Origin: Deltaproteobacteria bacterium UBA6601
GTDB taxonomy: Bacteria; Myxococcota_A; UBA796; UBA9615
Length of the DNA stretch: 14,968 nucleotides
Direction of reading: 5' to 3'
NCBI GenBank assembly: GCA_002433485.1
Contig: DJIF01000030.1
Coordinates: forward strand, 1-14,968
The notes under the pieces: generated by a model
Databases searched by the model: none
What the model was told of the DNA's origin: nothing
The model's input: the letters and a program-made list of their open reading frames with translations, nothing else
In this document: piece after piece, positions 6,594-13,368 of the stretch
How positions within the stretch are numbered: the first letter of the stretch is position 1
Layout of the letters: every line of letters begins with the position of its first letter
Translations under genes and position numbers: made by a program

Positions 6594-8848
6594 TTTGCTG
6601 GGGACTCCGATGGCTCCGAGTTGGTCGGGCTCAGCTCTGCTGGACCCGCCTTCGGGGCGTCTTCATTGCGCAGGCTCATCGCGCCGCTGTCGTCTTCTTC
6701 CATCAGCTCCATGATGTCGGAGACGTCGGTGATGTCGGTGTCGCTCTGTCGAGGGCTGATGGGCAGGATGAACTCGGTGAGCCCGGTGGGCGCTCCTCCC
6801 GGGCCACGCATCAGGTCAGCGATCAGCAGTACCGGGACCCGTTCTCCGGCTTCATTGATGAGCACGAAGTTTTGCTCCAGGTGTCCTGAGATGATGATTT
6901 TTCCCACCAGGGTCTTCCAGTCCACTCCATCAAGTCGCAGTACATCCTCGTGGATCCGCTGGCCGACCGCCGCTTTCTGGTCCCTGCCATCAAGAGCAGA
7001 GGCGCCATCGCTCCAGCCCATAATGACACCGTTCATGTCGGCCGCGGTGACCGCTACCTTCTGCACGGTGAGACCCTCAGAGGCCTGATGACTGGTGCGC
7101 GCCAGCTCGGCGCGAAGTTCATCCAGCTCGGCTCGCCGGCTGGCCTCACCTTCGGCGCGGGCAGCGGCCAGGGCAGCCTGCCATTCCTCTCGGTCCCGGC
7201 GGTGGCTGGCGTCGGCCTCTTCTTGGTGGTTAGCGGCGCGTTCTTCTGCTGCCAGGATGTCCCGGCTGATCTGTTCTTCGAGAGCTTTTCGTTCGCTATT
7301 GAGCTTGTTTGCAAGCTCCTCAAGGTTCTCCCGATGGCGCTGCTCGGTATCGATGCGCTCCAGATCCCAGCCTTGTTCAGCTGCATCCAGACTTTGCTGG
7401 CTGGTTACCAGCTCTGCAGAGAGTCGCTCGAGCTCCTTTTCCTGGCCGCTCAACTCTGCAGCCATCGCCTCTGCTCGCTCACCTGCGGCCTTCAGCTCTT
7501 CTTGTAGGCGAGCGGCCTCAGCCTGGTGGCCGGCGCTCTGCTCTCGTTCGATGCGCAGGGTGTCCTCGCCCCCGGCCGCCCGATGGTTGGCTTCAATCGC
7601 CCTTTGCTCACTCAGCTCAAGGGCTTTCTCGGCGTCAGCCACCCTGCCGCTCAGCTCCTCAATCTGCTGCTCCCGCTGTGCATGTCCCGAGTTGAGTTCA
7701 TCGAGCTCGCGTGTGAGTTCTTCCTCTCGCCGCTTGGAGGCTTCCAGGGCTTCGTTGTGACCTGCGATGCCCCGTTCCATCTCACTGCGAAGCTCTTTAA
7801 CAGCTTCTTCGGCGGCGCTCTCCTTCTGCCGAAGTTCAGCCCTTAGTTCGGCGATAGTGCTCTCTTTGGCAGAGGTTTCCTGATCCTTCTGTTCGATCTC
7901 GCTGTGCAGTCTGGCGAGGTCCTGGTCCTTCGCCGAACTCTGCTCATCGAGCTGGTTCAGCTCGTAGCGCAACTCGTTGAGGAAACGGTCCTTTTCTCCC
8001 GCCTCTCGGGTCCTTGCTGCAATTTCTTCATTCAGCTGCATAAGCTGAGATTGCAGGCCTTCGATGCGAGCGGCGAGCTCAGGTCCGGGGTTGGGCGCCT
8101 GGATGATGCAGAGTATGCCTGCTGCCAGGCCAGCTTCGGTCTTGAGAGTGCGGACCCGCACCTCGAAGGAGGCCTCATCCGATCCTTTGGCGGTGTGGAT
8201 TCCGGTGTATCCGGCAGGGTCTTCCAGGGCGCTGTTGAGTTCGTCGGGAAGCCCACTGATTAGCTCATGGAGGGGCAGCCCCTCGATGGCCTTGTCGCCG
8301 CGGCCAAGGAACTCCATCGCGCTGGCGTTCCAGGTGAAGATTCGGCCGCTAGGCTCGGCGATCAGGACCCCTTCGCTCAGCACATCGATGGTGCTTCGCA
8401 GCAGCAGCAGCAGATGACGCAGGTTGCGAGTGCTGGTCTGGTCGCTGCCGATGAAGGCGCAGCCAATAGGCTGACCGGTGTGGTCGCTGATGCGTGCAGT
8501 TGACCACGCGACCAGCGCTTCTCCGCCATCTCGAGTGCGCAGACTAAGCTCGATTTCGTCCAACGGTGAGCTGGTTGCTCGATTGAGGTGCAGGCGCTGG
8601 ACGACCTCTCGGTACTCAGGGTTTGGATAGAGGTGGGTGAGCATGGTGTCGACATCAGCGCACTCAGCCTCGCTCCAGCCGGTGGTCTCCTGAAATCTGC
8701 GATTGGCCAGCAGCAGCCGCCCTTGCAGGTCAATGGCGTAGATGAGCAGAGGCGAGCGCTCCAGCAGTCCGGAGGTGAGAGCTGCGGTCGAGAAGCTCGC
8801 GCTTGGATGGGGCGAAACGGGCTCTGCTGCAGCGGGTGTGTTGCTCAT
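6590..8848 (-). CDS. PAS-PAS-coiled coil-PAS sensor or scaffold protein
   Basis: The protein has 752 residues from the ATG at 8846-8848. An in-frame TTG at 8933-8935, one base after the mtnA stop, would add 29 residues. The ATG has no clear ribosome site and the TTG has only an AAAGAG, so the start is uncertain. From the ATG, residues ~29-138 form a PAS domain ('IYAIDLQGRLLLANRRFQE', 'TTGWSEAE') and ~151-251 a second ('EGVLIAEPSGRIFTWNASA'). Residues ~258-590 form a long Glu/Arg/Ala-rich coiled coil. Residues ~593-699 form a third PAS-like domain ('DMNGVIMGWSDGA', then 'GERVPVLLIADLM'). The last ~50 residues are acidic, Ser/Pro-rich and probably disordered. There is no kinase, GGDEF, helix-turn-helix or methyl-accepting signature, nor any transmembrane segment, so signals must pass through dimerisation or partners. 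The stop overlaps the DUF1015 ATG by four bases. The ligand is unknown. Confidence 0.82.
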   Translation of the reverse strand: MSNTPAAAEPVSPHPSASFSTAALTSGLLERSPLLIYAIDLQGRLLLANRRFQETTGWSEAECADVDTMLTHLYPNPEYREVVQRLHLNRATSSPLDEIELSLRTRDGGEALVAWSTARISDHTGQPIGCAFIGSDQTSTRNLRHLLLLLRSTIDVLSEGVLIAEPSGRIFTWNASAMEFLGRGDKAIEGLPLHELISGLPDELNSALEDPAGYTGIHTAKGSDEASFEVRVRTLKTEAGLAAGILCIIQAPNPGPELAARIEGLQSQLMQLNEEIAARTREAGEKDRFLNELRYELNQLDEQSSAKDQDLARLHSEIEQKDQETSAKESTIAELRAELRQKESAAEEAVKELRSEMERGIAGHNEALEASKRREEELTRELDELNSGHAQREQQIEELSGRVADAEKALELSEQRAIEANHRAAGGEDTLRIEREQSAGHQAEAARLQEELKAAGERAEAMAAELSGQEKELERLSAELVTSQQSLDAAEQGWDLERIDTEQRHRENLEELANKLNSERKALEEQISRDILAAEERAANHQEEADASHRRDREEWQAALAAARAEGEASRRAELDELRAELARTSHQASEGLTVQKVAVTAADMNGVIMGWSDGASALDGRDQKAAVGQRIHEDVLRLDGVDWKTLVGKIIISGHLEQNFVLINEAGERVPVLLIADLMRGPGGAPTGLTEFILPISPRQSDTDITDVSDIMELMEEDDSGAMSLRNEDAPKAGPAELSPTNSEPSESPAK

Positions 8849-8936
8849 GTCGGCTAGTGCGTGCGCGGGAGTTTCTAAGGAAGGAATGGATCGCTGGGCC
8901 GAACGAGGGTATTCGGGGCCCGGAGCCCGTGTCAAA

Positions 8937-10019
8937 TCATCTCTTTGACGCGCCCAACAGGGCTCTGACTCCAGCGCTTGAGGCCGGGTAAATCCCGCTC
9001 TCCGAGATCAAGCCATCGATTAGCTCGGCTGGGGTGACATCAAAGGCCGGGTTGCGGGCCTGGCAATCCTTGGGTGTGGTTCGTACTCGCCGCAGTTCTC
9101 CGTCTTCGTCTTCTCCCAGGGTCCACCGCACCTCGTCACCGCTGCGCTCTTCGATGGGGATGGCTGTGCCATTGGGGCAATCCGGGTCTACGGTAGAGGA
9201 GGGCAGGGCGACATAGAAGGGGATGCCGAGGTGACGAGCGATGATGGCGTGGCCATGAGTGCCGATCTTGTTGGCGACGTCACCGTTGGCGGCCACCCGG
9301 TCAGCGCCTGTGATAACCGCCTGGATCTCGCCCTGTGCGGCCAGGTGAGCGAAGGCGTTGTCGGCGATGACTGCGTGCTCAATGCCCTCGCCAGCTAATT
9401 CCCAGGCGGTAAGTCGAGAGCCCTGTCCCCGGGGTCGGGTCTCGTCGACGAACACCTTCAGGCGCTTGCCTTCGCGGGCTGCCTGATAGACCGGAGACAG
9501 GGCTGAACCCCAGTCAACGAAGGCCAGCCAGCCGGCGTTGCAGTGAGTGCTCACGCCCCAGCCGTCTTGCAGCAGAACGCTACCGTGGCGGCCGATGTCC
9601 TGGCAGTTCTGAGCGTCGCGGTCGGCGAACTCATGAGCTGCATTGAGGGCGGCTTCGCGACTGGACTGAGGTGCGTTCTCGCCGCCGGCCTCGGCGATGG
9701 CCTTGCGCACCCGGCTGAGACCGGCGAACAGGTTCTGTGCGGTGGGTCTGGTGTTGCTGAGTACCGACTCGGCCTCGTCGATGAAGCTCATAAATCCCTG
9801 GTTTGGGGCCTGCCGAGCAGCGATGGCCAGACCGTAGGCGCCGGTAGCGCCGATGGCACCCGCACCGCGCACCACCATGGTGGAGATCGCGGTTGCGATC
9901 TCGCGGTAGTCGCTGCTGCGCCACAGCTCAAAGCGGTGCGGGAGCCGGGGTTGGTCGATGAGGACCAGCTCCCCGTCCTTGAAGTCCACCGTGCGGAAGG
10001 GCTTGCCGTCTACGTTCAT
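8937..10019 (-). CDS. mtnA: S-methyl-5-thioribose-1-phosphate isomerase
   Basis: This enzyme isomerises 5-methylthioribose-1-phosphate to 5-methylthioribulose-1-phosphate in methionine salvage. Family members can also act on 5-deoxyribose-1-phosphate in related shunts. The 360-residue length is typical, and the protein belongs to the eIF2B-related fold. Signatures are 'VVRGAGAIGATGAYGLA' (49-65), 'THCNAGWLA' with the catalytic Cys at C160, 'DETRPRGQGSRLTAWEL' (192-208), and 'ITGADRVAANGDVANKIGT' with the catalytic Asp at D240. These two positions match those I recall for the Bacillus enzyme. The gene starts inside the end of the phosphoesterase gene through an ATGA overlap and has no strong ribosome site of its own, so it is probably translated by coupling. 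No mtnK, mtnP, mtnB or mtnD gene lies in the window, so its pathway partners are elsewhere or the pathway is partial. Confidence 0.94.
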   Translation of the reverse strand: MNVDGKPFRTVDFKDGELVLIDQPRLPHRFELWRSSDYREIATAISTMVVRGAGAIGATGAYGLAIAARQAPNQGFMSFIDEAESVLSNTRPTAQNLFAGLSRVRKAIAEAGGENAPQSSREAALNAAHEFADRDAQNCQDIGRHGSVLLQDGWGVSTHCNAGWLAFVDWGSALSPVYQAAREGKRLKVFVDETRPRGQGSRLTAWELAGEGIEHAVIADNAFAHLAAQGEIQAVITGADRVAANGDVANKIGTHGHAIIARHLGIPFYVALPSSTVDPDCPNGTAIPIEERSGDEVRWTLGEDEDGELRRVRTTPKDCQARNPAFDVTPAELIDGLISESGIYPASSAGVRALLGASKR

Positions 10020-11155
10020 GCTGAGTCACCGCTTTCTGTGGGTTGCCGATGTTGGTCGCTGGCGGTGTCGATCTTCAGGCTTTGCTCTTCGCTGGAAGGA
10101 GCGATCCTGGACATGGCAAAGGGCCGCGGCCGGACCCCTTCAAGGAGCGCCTCCTCGCCGCAGCGAAAGCGCAGATAGCCTAGGTACTCGCTCTGAAACC
10201 ATTGCTCAAAGGTCCGATCGGTGCGGCCCTCGAAGATGGGGCGGTAGTTTTCATCGCGGATAGGGCGCCCGGAAATCCAGTCGTAGATCCGAAACTCCTG
10301 GCCATCGTAGACGCCATATTGGGAGTTGCCGAAGGCCCAGGAGCCGAGGTTGATATAGCGGCGCCCGCCGTCGTCGACGATCCCGGGCAGGTGACTGTGA
10401 CCACAGATCACGGTGTCGTACTTGGGGTGGCCTTCGAGGTAGGCAAGCGCCGGGCGGGTGATCCCCATGGGGTCGCCCAGCACCCCCCGGGTCCACAGGT
10501 GGACCCAGTTCTCCCAGCCCAGGGCCAGATCGGGCTTGCCGATGCGTGGGCCGAACCAGCGCAGCGCTCGAGTAGCTCGGCAGATCCACAGGAAGATGTA
10601 GTGGCAGGCCCGATTGCTGAGGGTGTAGTTGTCTCGTAGCGGCAGCCTGATCCAGGTCTTGAAGATGCGCTCATAGAGCATCATGGTGCGGGCCCAGAAG
10701 CTGGACTCGTCCATGTTTTCGCCAACGTATGGGTCAAACTCGTAGCCGTGTACGGCGAGGATATGGCTGTCGAGGATTACCTTGCTGCACAGCTCCCATT
10801 TGAGGATTTCCTTGAACAGCAAAATGTCGGGGTCGTGATTGCCAAACACATAGACCACTCTGATCTTCTCAGCCAGGTGGGTCAGCTTTGCGATTACCTG
10901 TTTGTGGGCGCGCATGATGCGGCTGAAGAACCAGGCCTGCTCAAAGTCGAGCGCGTCGCCGAGAATCACCAGGGTGCTGGCCTGCTGCTCAACCTCATCG
11001 AGAAAGTCCAGGAAGTAGCGGTCTTTGCCCTGGAAGGCGTCAGCGTGCGAACCATCGCCCAGGTGCACATCCGAGACGAAGTAGACCTTGTCTCCTCCGG
11101 GTGCTTCCACCCGAGCGGTCACTGCAGGATCCTGATCTGGCGAGTGCTGGCTCAT
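10016..11155 (-). CDS. LpxH-like metallophosphoesterase (UDP-2,3-diacylglucosamine pyrophosphatase family)
   Basis: This is a 379-residue calcineurin-like phosphoesterase. The full metal-binding set is present: 'SDVHLGD' (D29, H31), 'GDALDFE' (D67), 'GNHDPD' (N106, H107), 'VHGYEFDP' (H136) and 'CGHSHLPG' (H253, H255). The order and the GNHD...VHG...GHSH spacing fit the LpxH group, which cleaves UDP-2,3-diacylglucosamine to lipid X in lipid A synthesis at the inner membrane face. It is much longer than the ~240-residue classic LpxH. The extra length lies in an aromatic- and Arg-rich insert (~150-230) between H136 and H253, where LpxH has a membrane-touching helical lid, and in a C-terminal extension past ~285. 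A different phosphoester substrate is therefore possible, and I do not assign the symbol. It is the first gene of the minus-strand run and overlaps mtnA by four bases. Confidence 0.82.
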   Translation of the reverse strand: MSQHSPDQDPAVTARVEAPGGDKVYFVSDVHLGDGSHADAFQGKDRYFLDFLDEVEQQASTLVILGDALDFEQAWFFSRIMRAHKQVIAKLTHLAEKIRVVYVFGNHDPDILLFKEILKWELCSKVILDSHILAVHGYEFDPYVGENMDESSFWARTMMLYERIFKTWIRLPLRDNYTLSNRACHYIFLWICRATRALRWFGPRIGKPDLALGWENWVHLWTRGVLGDPMGITRPALAYLEGHPKYDTVICGHSHLPGIVDDGGRRYINLGSWAFGNSQYGVYDGQEFRIYDWISGRPIRDENYRPIFEGRTDRTFEQWFQSEYLGYLRFRCGEEALLEGVRPRPFAMSRIAPSSEEQSLKIDTASDQHRQPTESGDSA

Positions 11156-11233
11156 CTCTAATCAGCCGGAAGCCTAGCAGTGTCCCGTTGCCTTTGCCCT
11201 GTAAGGTAGTTTCTGCGACGATGAACTCCGACG
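11156..11233. promoter_or_regulatory. Divergent intergenic region expected to hold promoters of both operons
   Basis: These 78 bases separate the start of the minus-strand run from the start of the cytochrome run. Both promoters should lie here or extend into the coding starts. I found no convincing -35/-10 pair on either strand and no clear operator palindrome. The plus-strand lipoprotein ATG at 11234 also lacks an evident ribosome site. The assignment rests on layout only. Confidence 0.35.
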
Positions 11234-11851
11234 ATGCCTGTCGACGTTCGACCCCAACTCAGTTTGCTGTGTTACCTGTTTCTACTGTTGCTGAGCTGCG
11301 GCTGTGCCCAGTTGAGCGACGGTGTAATGTTCGGGCAACTGGGCGACGATGACGACTCCGCTGGCGACGATGACGACTCCGTTGGTGACGATGACGACTC
11401 CGCTGGCGACGATGACGACTCCGTTGGTGACGATGACGACTCCGTTGGTGACGATGATGATGTGACCTCCGATTGTGACCTTGGCTGGCTGCTGCCCAGC
11501 GATGAGCCAGTATCATTTTCGGCACAGGTGCTGCCGATCTTCCTGGATCATTGCGCTGACTGCCATACGCTTAAGGGCCTGGGCAAGCTTTATCTCACCA
11601 GCCAGCAAGCTTATGAACAGTTGGTTGGGGTTCCTAACCTGCTCAACTACCAGGACCTGCCCCGGGTACAGGCCGGCGACCCGCAGGGTTCCTATCTGAT
11701 TCATAAGATTCTTGACTGTGGTGCTTCCGACCCGCTGTGGGGTTACTTCCAGGCGCCGATGCCGCCGCCCCTGCCGGACTCGGTGCCACTTGAGCCCGAG
11801 GAGATCGCGATCATCTGGTCATGGGTGGCGCAGGGTGCGGAGAACAACTGA
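11234..11851 (+). CDS. Monoheme cytochrome c lipoprotein with Asp-repeat tether
   Basis: This is a 205-residue envelope protein. Residues 1-21 form a signal peptide ending 'LLLLSC', a good lipoprotein box, so C22 is the likely lipidated residue. Residues 37-76 are an acidic (GDDDDS[A/V])n tether. The rest is a cytochrome c-like domain with one heme motif, 'CADCH' (C107, C110, H111), in the setting 'VLPIFLDHCADCH'. It later has 'GDPQGSYLIHKI' and 'MPPPLP' plus an 'EIAIIWSWVAQGAENN' end, as in planctomycete-type (PSCyt1-like) and related c-type domains. A Met in 'APMPPP' is a candidate sixth heme ligand. It is probably an outer-membrane electron carrier whose tether lets the heme domain reach out. 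The ATG at 11234 is the only early start, since a stop lies in frame just upstream. The stop shares one base with the next ATG (TGATG), so translation is coupled to the barrel gene. Confidence 0.84.
   Translation: MPVDVRPQLSLLCYLFLLLLSCGCAQLSDGVMFGQLGDDDDSAGDDDDSVGDDDDSAGDDDDSVGDDDDSVGDDDDVTSDCDLGWLLPSDEPVSFSAQVLPIFLDHCADCHTLKGLGKLYLTSQQAYEQLVGVPNLLNYQDLPRVQAGDPQGSYLIHKILDCGASDPLWGYFQAPMPPPLPDSVPLEPEEIAIIWSWVAQGAENN
11342..11461 (+). repeat. In-frame 21-bp tandem repeat encoding (GDDDDS[A/V])n
   Basis: Six units of 21 bases, the last incomplete, are nearly identical in DNA. They alternate between a 'ggcgacgatgacgactccgct' and a 'ggtgacgatgacgactccgtt' type, giving a partial 42-bp higher period. 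The array keeps the reading frame and encodes the acidic tether of the cytochrome lipoprotein. The near-perfect DNA identity points to recent expansion. Confidence 0.9.
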
Positions 11852-13368
11852 TGCCTGCCCGGCTCGGCCGCCTTAGCGCGCTACTGTGCGGACTGCTGCT
11901 GTTGATCGCTCCGGTCGCGGTGGCGCAGGATGGCGGGGTTCTGTCAACTGGATTTGCGCCTGATCCAGGAGGCCTGGCCCATCTCCAGGGCTCGGGTTCG
12001 GGTTTTTTTCTGGTGGGGGCGGCTCGCAGCGAATATCGGTTGTCGCAGTTTCGCTCCGCGCGGGACGAGGTGGTTACCCGCCAGCCTCTGTGGCAGAGCT
12101 TTCGGTTCTCCATTCGCGATGATCATCCGCGCCGTCGGATCGGCTTCGAAATGTCGCTTCGGGGTGGCGGCGATCTGAGCCGACCAGGCTTCCATGGAGA
12201 GGTGCTCTACGCCTTTGTTGACATTGCCCCTGCCGCACGTTGGGCGCGTTTGCGGCTGGGCCGGCAATTGCTGGCGGTGGCCGGTGGGCAGGGCCTGCTT
12301 CGGCTGGACGGCGCGGTCATGAACGTAAATCTCCATCACCTGGGTGTGGAAGCCTATGCTGGGGTGCCGCTCCGTTCCCGCTTTGTGGTGCGACCCGAAG
12401 GGGCTGAGGAGCATCCCACCGGTTGGGGTAAGGACTGGGCTTGGGGCCTCAGCTTGAGGGCGATCAACCTGCGCTATACCCAGGGATCGGTGGGTGTAAG
12501 GGAGCGCTTTCGTGACGGTGAGCTGTCGCGGCGGCAACTTAGTCTCGATCTGCACCAGGGGATCGGTGGGCGCTTGAACCTGCGCGGCGAGCTGGTTGCG
12601 GATCTTCTGCAGCGTCGCATCTCCGAGGCCACTGTGGCGATTGATGGAAGACCACTGGACTGGCTGTCCATGGGCTTCGATTATGAGCGATGGCAGGTCA
12701 GTTTCGGGGCCGAAGAGCTGTTCTCGGTATTTACTACCGACCCCTATGATGCGCTGCGTGGCTACGCTCGCTTGCAACCCGAGCAGTGGCTGACTCTGCT
12801 GATAGCCGGAGGGGTTCAAGTTTACCCCCTTGCCGTCACCCGTGACTTTGTGCCGCGCCCCGAGTCAGGTCGGACTTCGGCGACTCAGCAGTTTGTAGTG
12901 ACTCTAAGGCCGGTACCTGCGTTCTCCATCGAGATTGGGGAGCGGCTCCTCGCCGGCACCGGTGGGGAGAAGCTGGGGCTGCACCTGCAGCTCCGTGCGG
13001 CAACCCCGGGCCGGCGGCTGTCGGCACGCTTTCGAGGGGATCTGCAGCGCTATGCCTTCGAGCTACAGCCTCAGCTTGCCGGCACCTACGGCTCCGCTGT
13101 GATTGAATTGGAGATCAGGCCACAGCCCTGGATGAGGGTTGGTGTCAGCGGCCGGGCATTGTTCTCGCCCTGGTTGAATGATCAGCTGCAAGCTTCTGTG
13201 ACTTTTGATTTCTTGCTCGGTATTCGGCGGCTTCCGAGGTCCAGCCGGGCGCTGAGCCGACTGGAGGATTGGCAGCCGTCCCTAGCGGTGCAGGCTCTTA
13301 ATCGGAGTGTCGCTGAGCCGCTCGTGCCTGGTTTGCTGGCTGGCTTTGGCGGGCGAGGGCAGCGATGA
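11851..13368 (+). CDS. Probable outer-membrane beta-barrel protein (porin-like) of a cytochrome cluster
   Basis: The protein has 505 residues from the ATG at 11851. A longer frame opens at 11821, but that lies inside the previous gene. The chosen ATG has GGAG eight bases upstream and begins a clean signal peptide ending 'VAVA' (~25). The mature part has many short alternating polar/apolar stretches broken by turns, as expected for membrane strands, for example 'RIGFEMSLRGG', 'WARLRLGRQLLAVAGG' (with GRQ at 137-139), 'LGVEAYAGVPL', 'RLNLRGELVADLL' and 'LQASVTFDFLLGI'. It has no heme motif. About 45 residues follow the last evident strand. Placed between a heme lipoprotein and a 13-heme cytochrome and overlapping both genes, it is a candidate sheath for the cytochrome, as MtrB is for MtrA. 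I do not recognise it as MtrB by sequence. A plain solute porin is the main alternative. Confidence 0.72.
   Translation: MPARLGRLSALLCGLLLLIAPVAVAQDGGVLSTGFAPDPGGLAHLQGSGSGFFLVGAARSEYRLSQFRSARDEVVTRQPLWQSFRFSIRDDHPRRRIGFEMSLRGGGDLSRPGFHGEVLYAFVDIAPAARWARLRLGRQLLAVAGGQGLLRLDGAVMNVNLHHLGVEAYAGVPLRSRFVVRPEGAEEHPTGWGKDWAWGLSLRAINLRYTQGSVGVRERFRDGELSRRQLSLDLHQGIGGRLNLRGELVADLLQRRISEATVAIDGRPLDWLSMGFDYERWQVSFGAEELFSVFTTDPYDALRGYARLQPEQWLTLLIAGGVQVYPLAVTRDFVPRPESGRTSATQQFVVTLRPVPAFSIEIGERLLAGTGGEKLGLHLQLRAATPGRRLSARFRGDLQRYAFELQPQLAGTYGSAVIELEIRPQPWMRVGVSGRALFSPWLNDQLQASVTFDFLLGIRRLPRSSRALSRLEDWQPSLAVQALNRSVAEPLVPGLLAGFGGRGQR

Noticed and set aside
7095..7846. Several plus-strand Ser/Ala-rich frames
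   Set aside because: They are mirrors of the Glu/Arg-rich coiled-coil codons of the PAS protein.
8906..8935. TTGACA on the minus strand as an internal promoter
   Set aside because: The -35 match is perfect, but no acceptable -10 follows at 16-18 bases (best match three of six).
11342..11461. Regular 21-bp repeats as a CRISPR or regulatory array
   Set aside because: There are no unique spacers, the units are directly adjacent and the frame is kept, so it is a coding tandem repeat.
11821..11850. Earlier ATG (11821) for the barrel gene
   Set aside because: It would overlap the cytochrome lipoprotein gene by 31 bases and put 10 odd residues before a complete signal peptide.
11944..12819. Minus-strand 291-residue frame opposite the barrel gene
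   Set aside because: It has no recognisable domain or ribosome site. The plus-strand gene has a signal peptide and overlaps at both ends.
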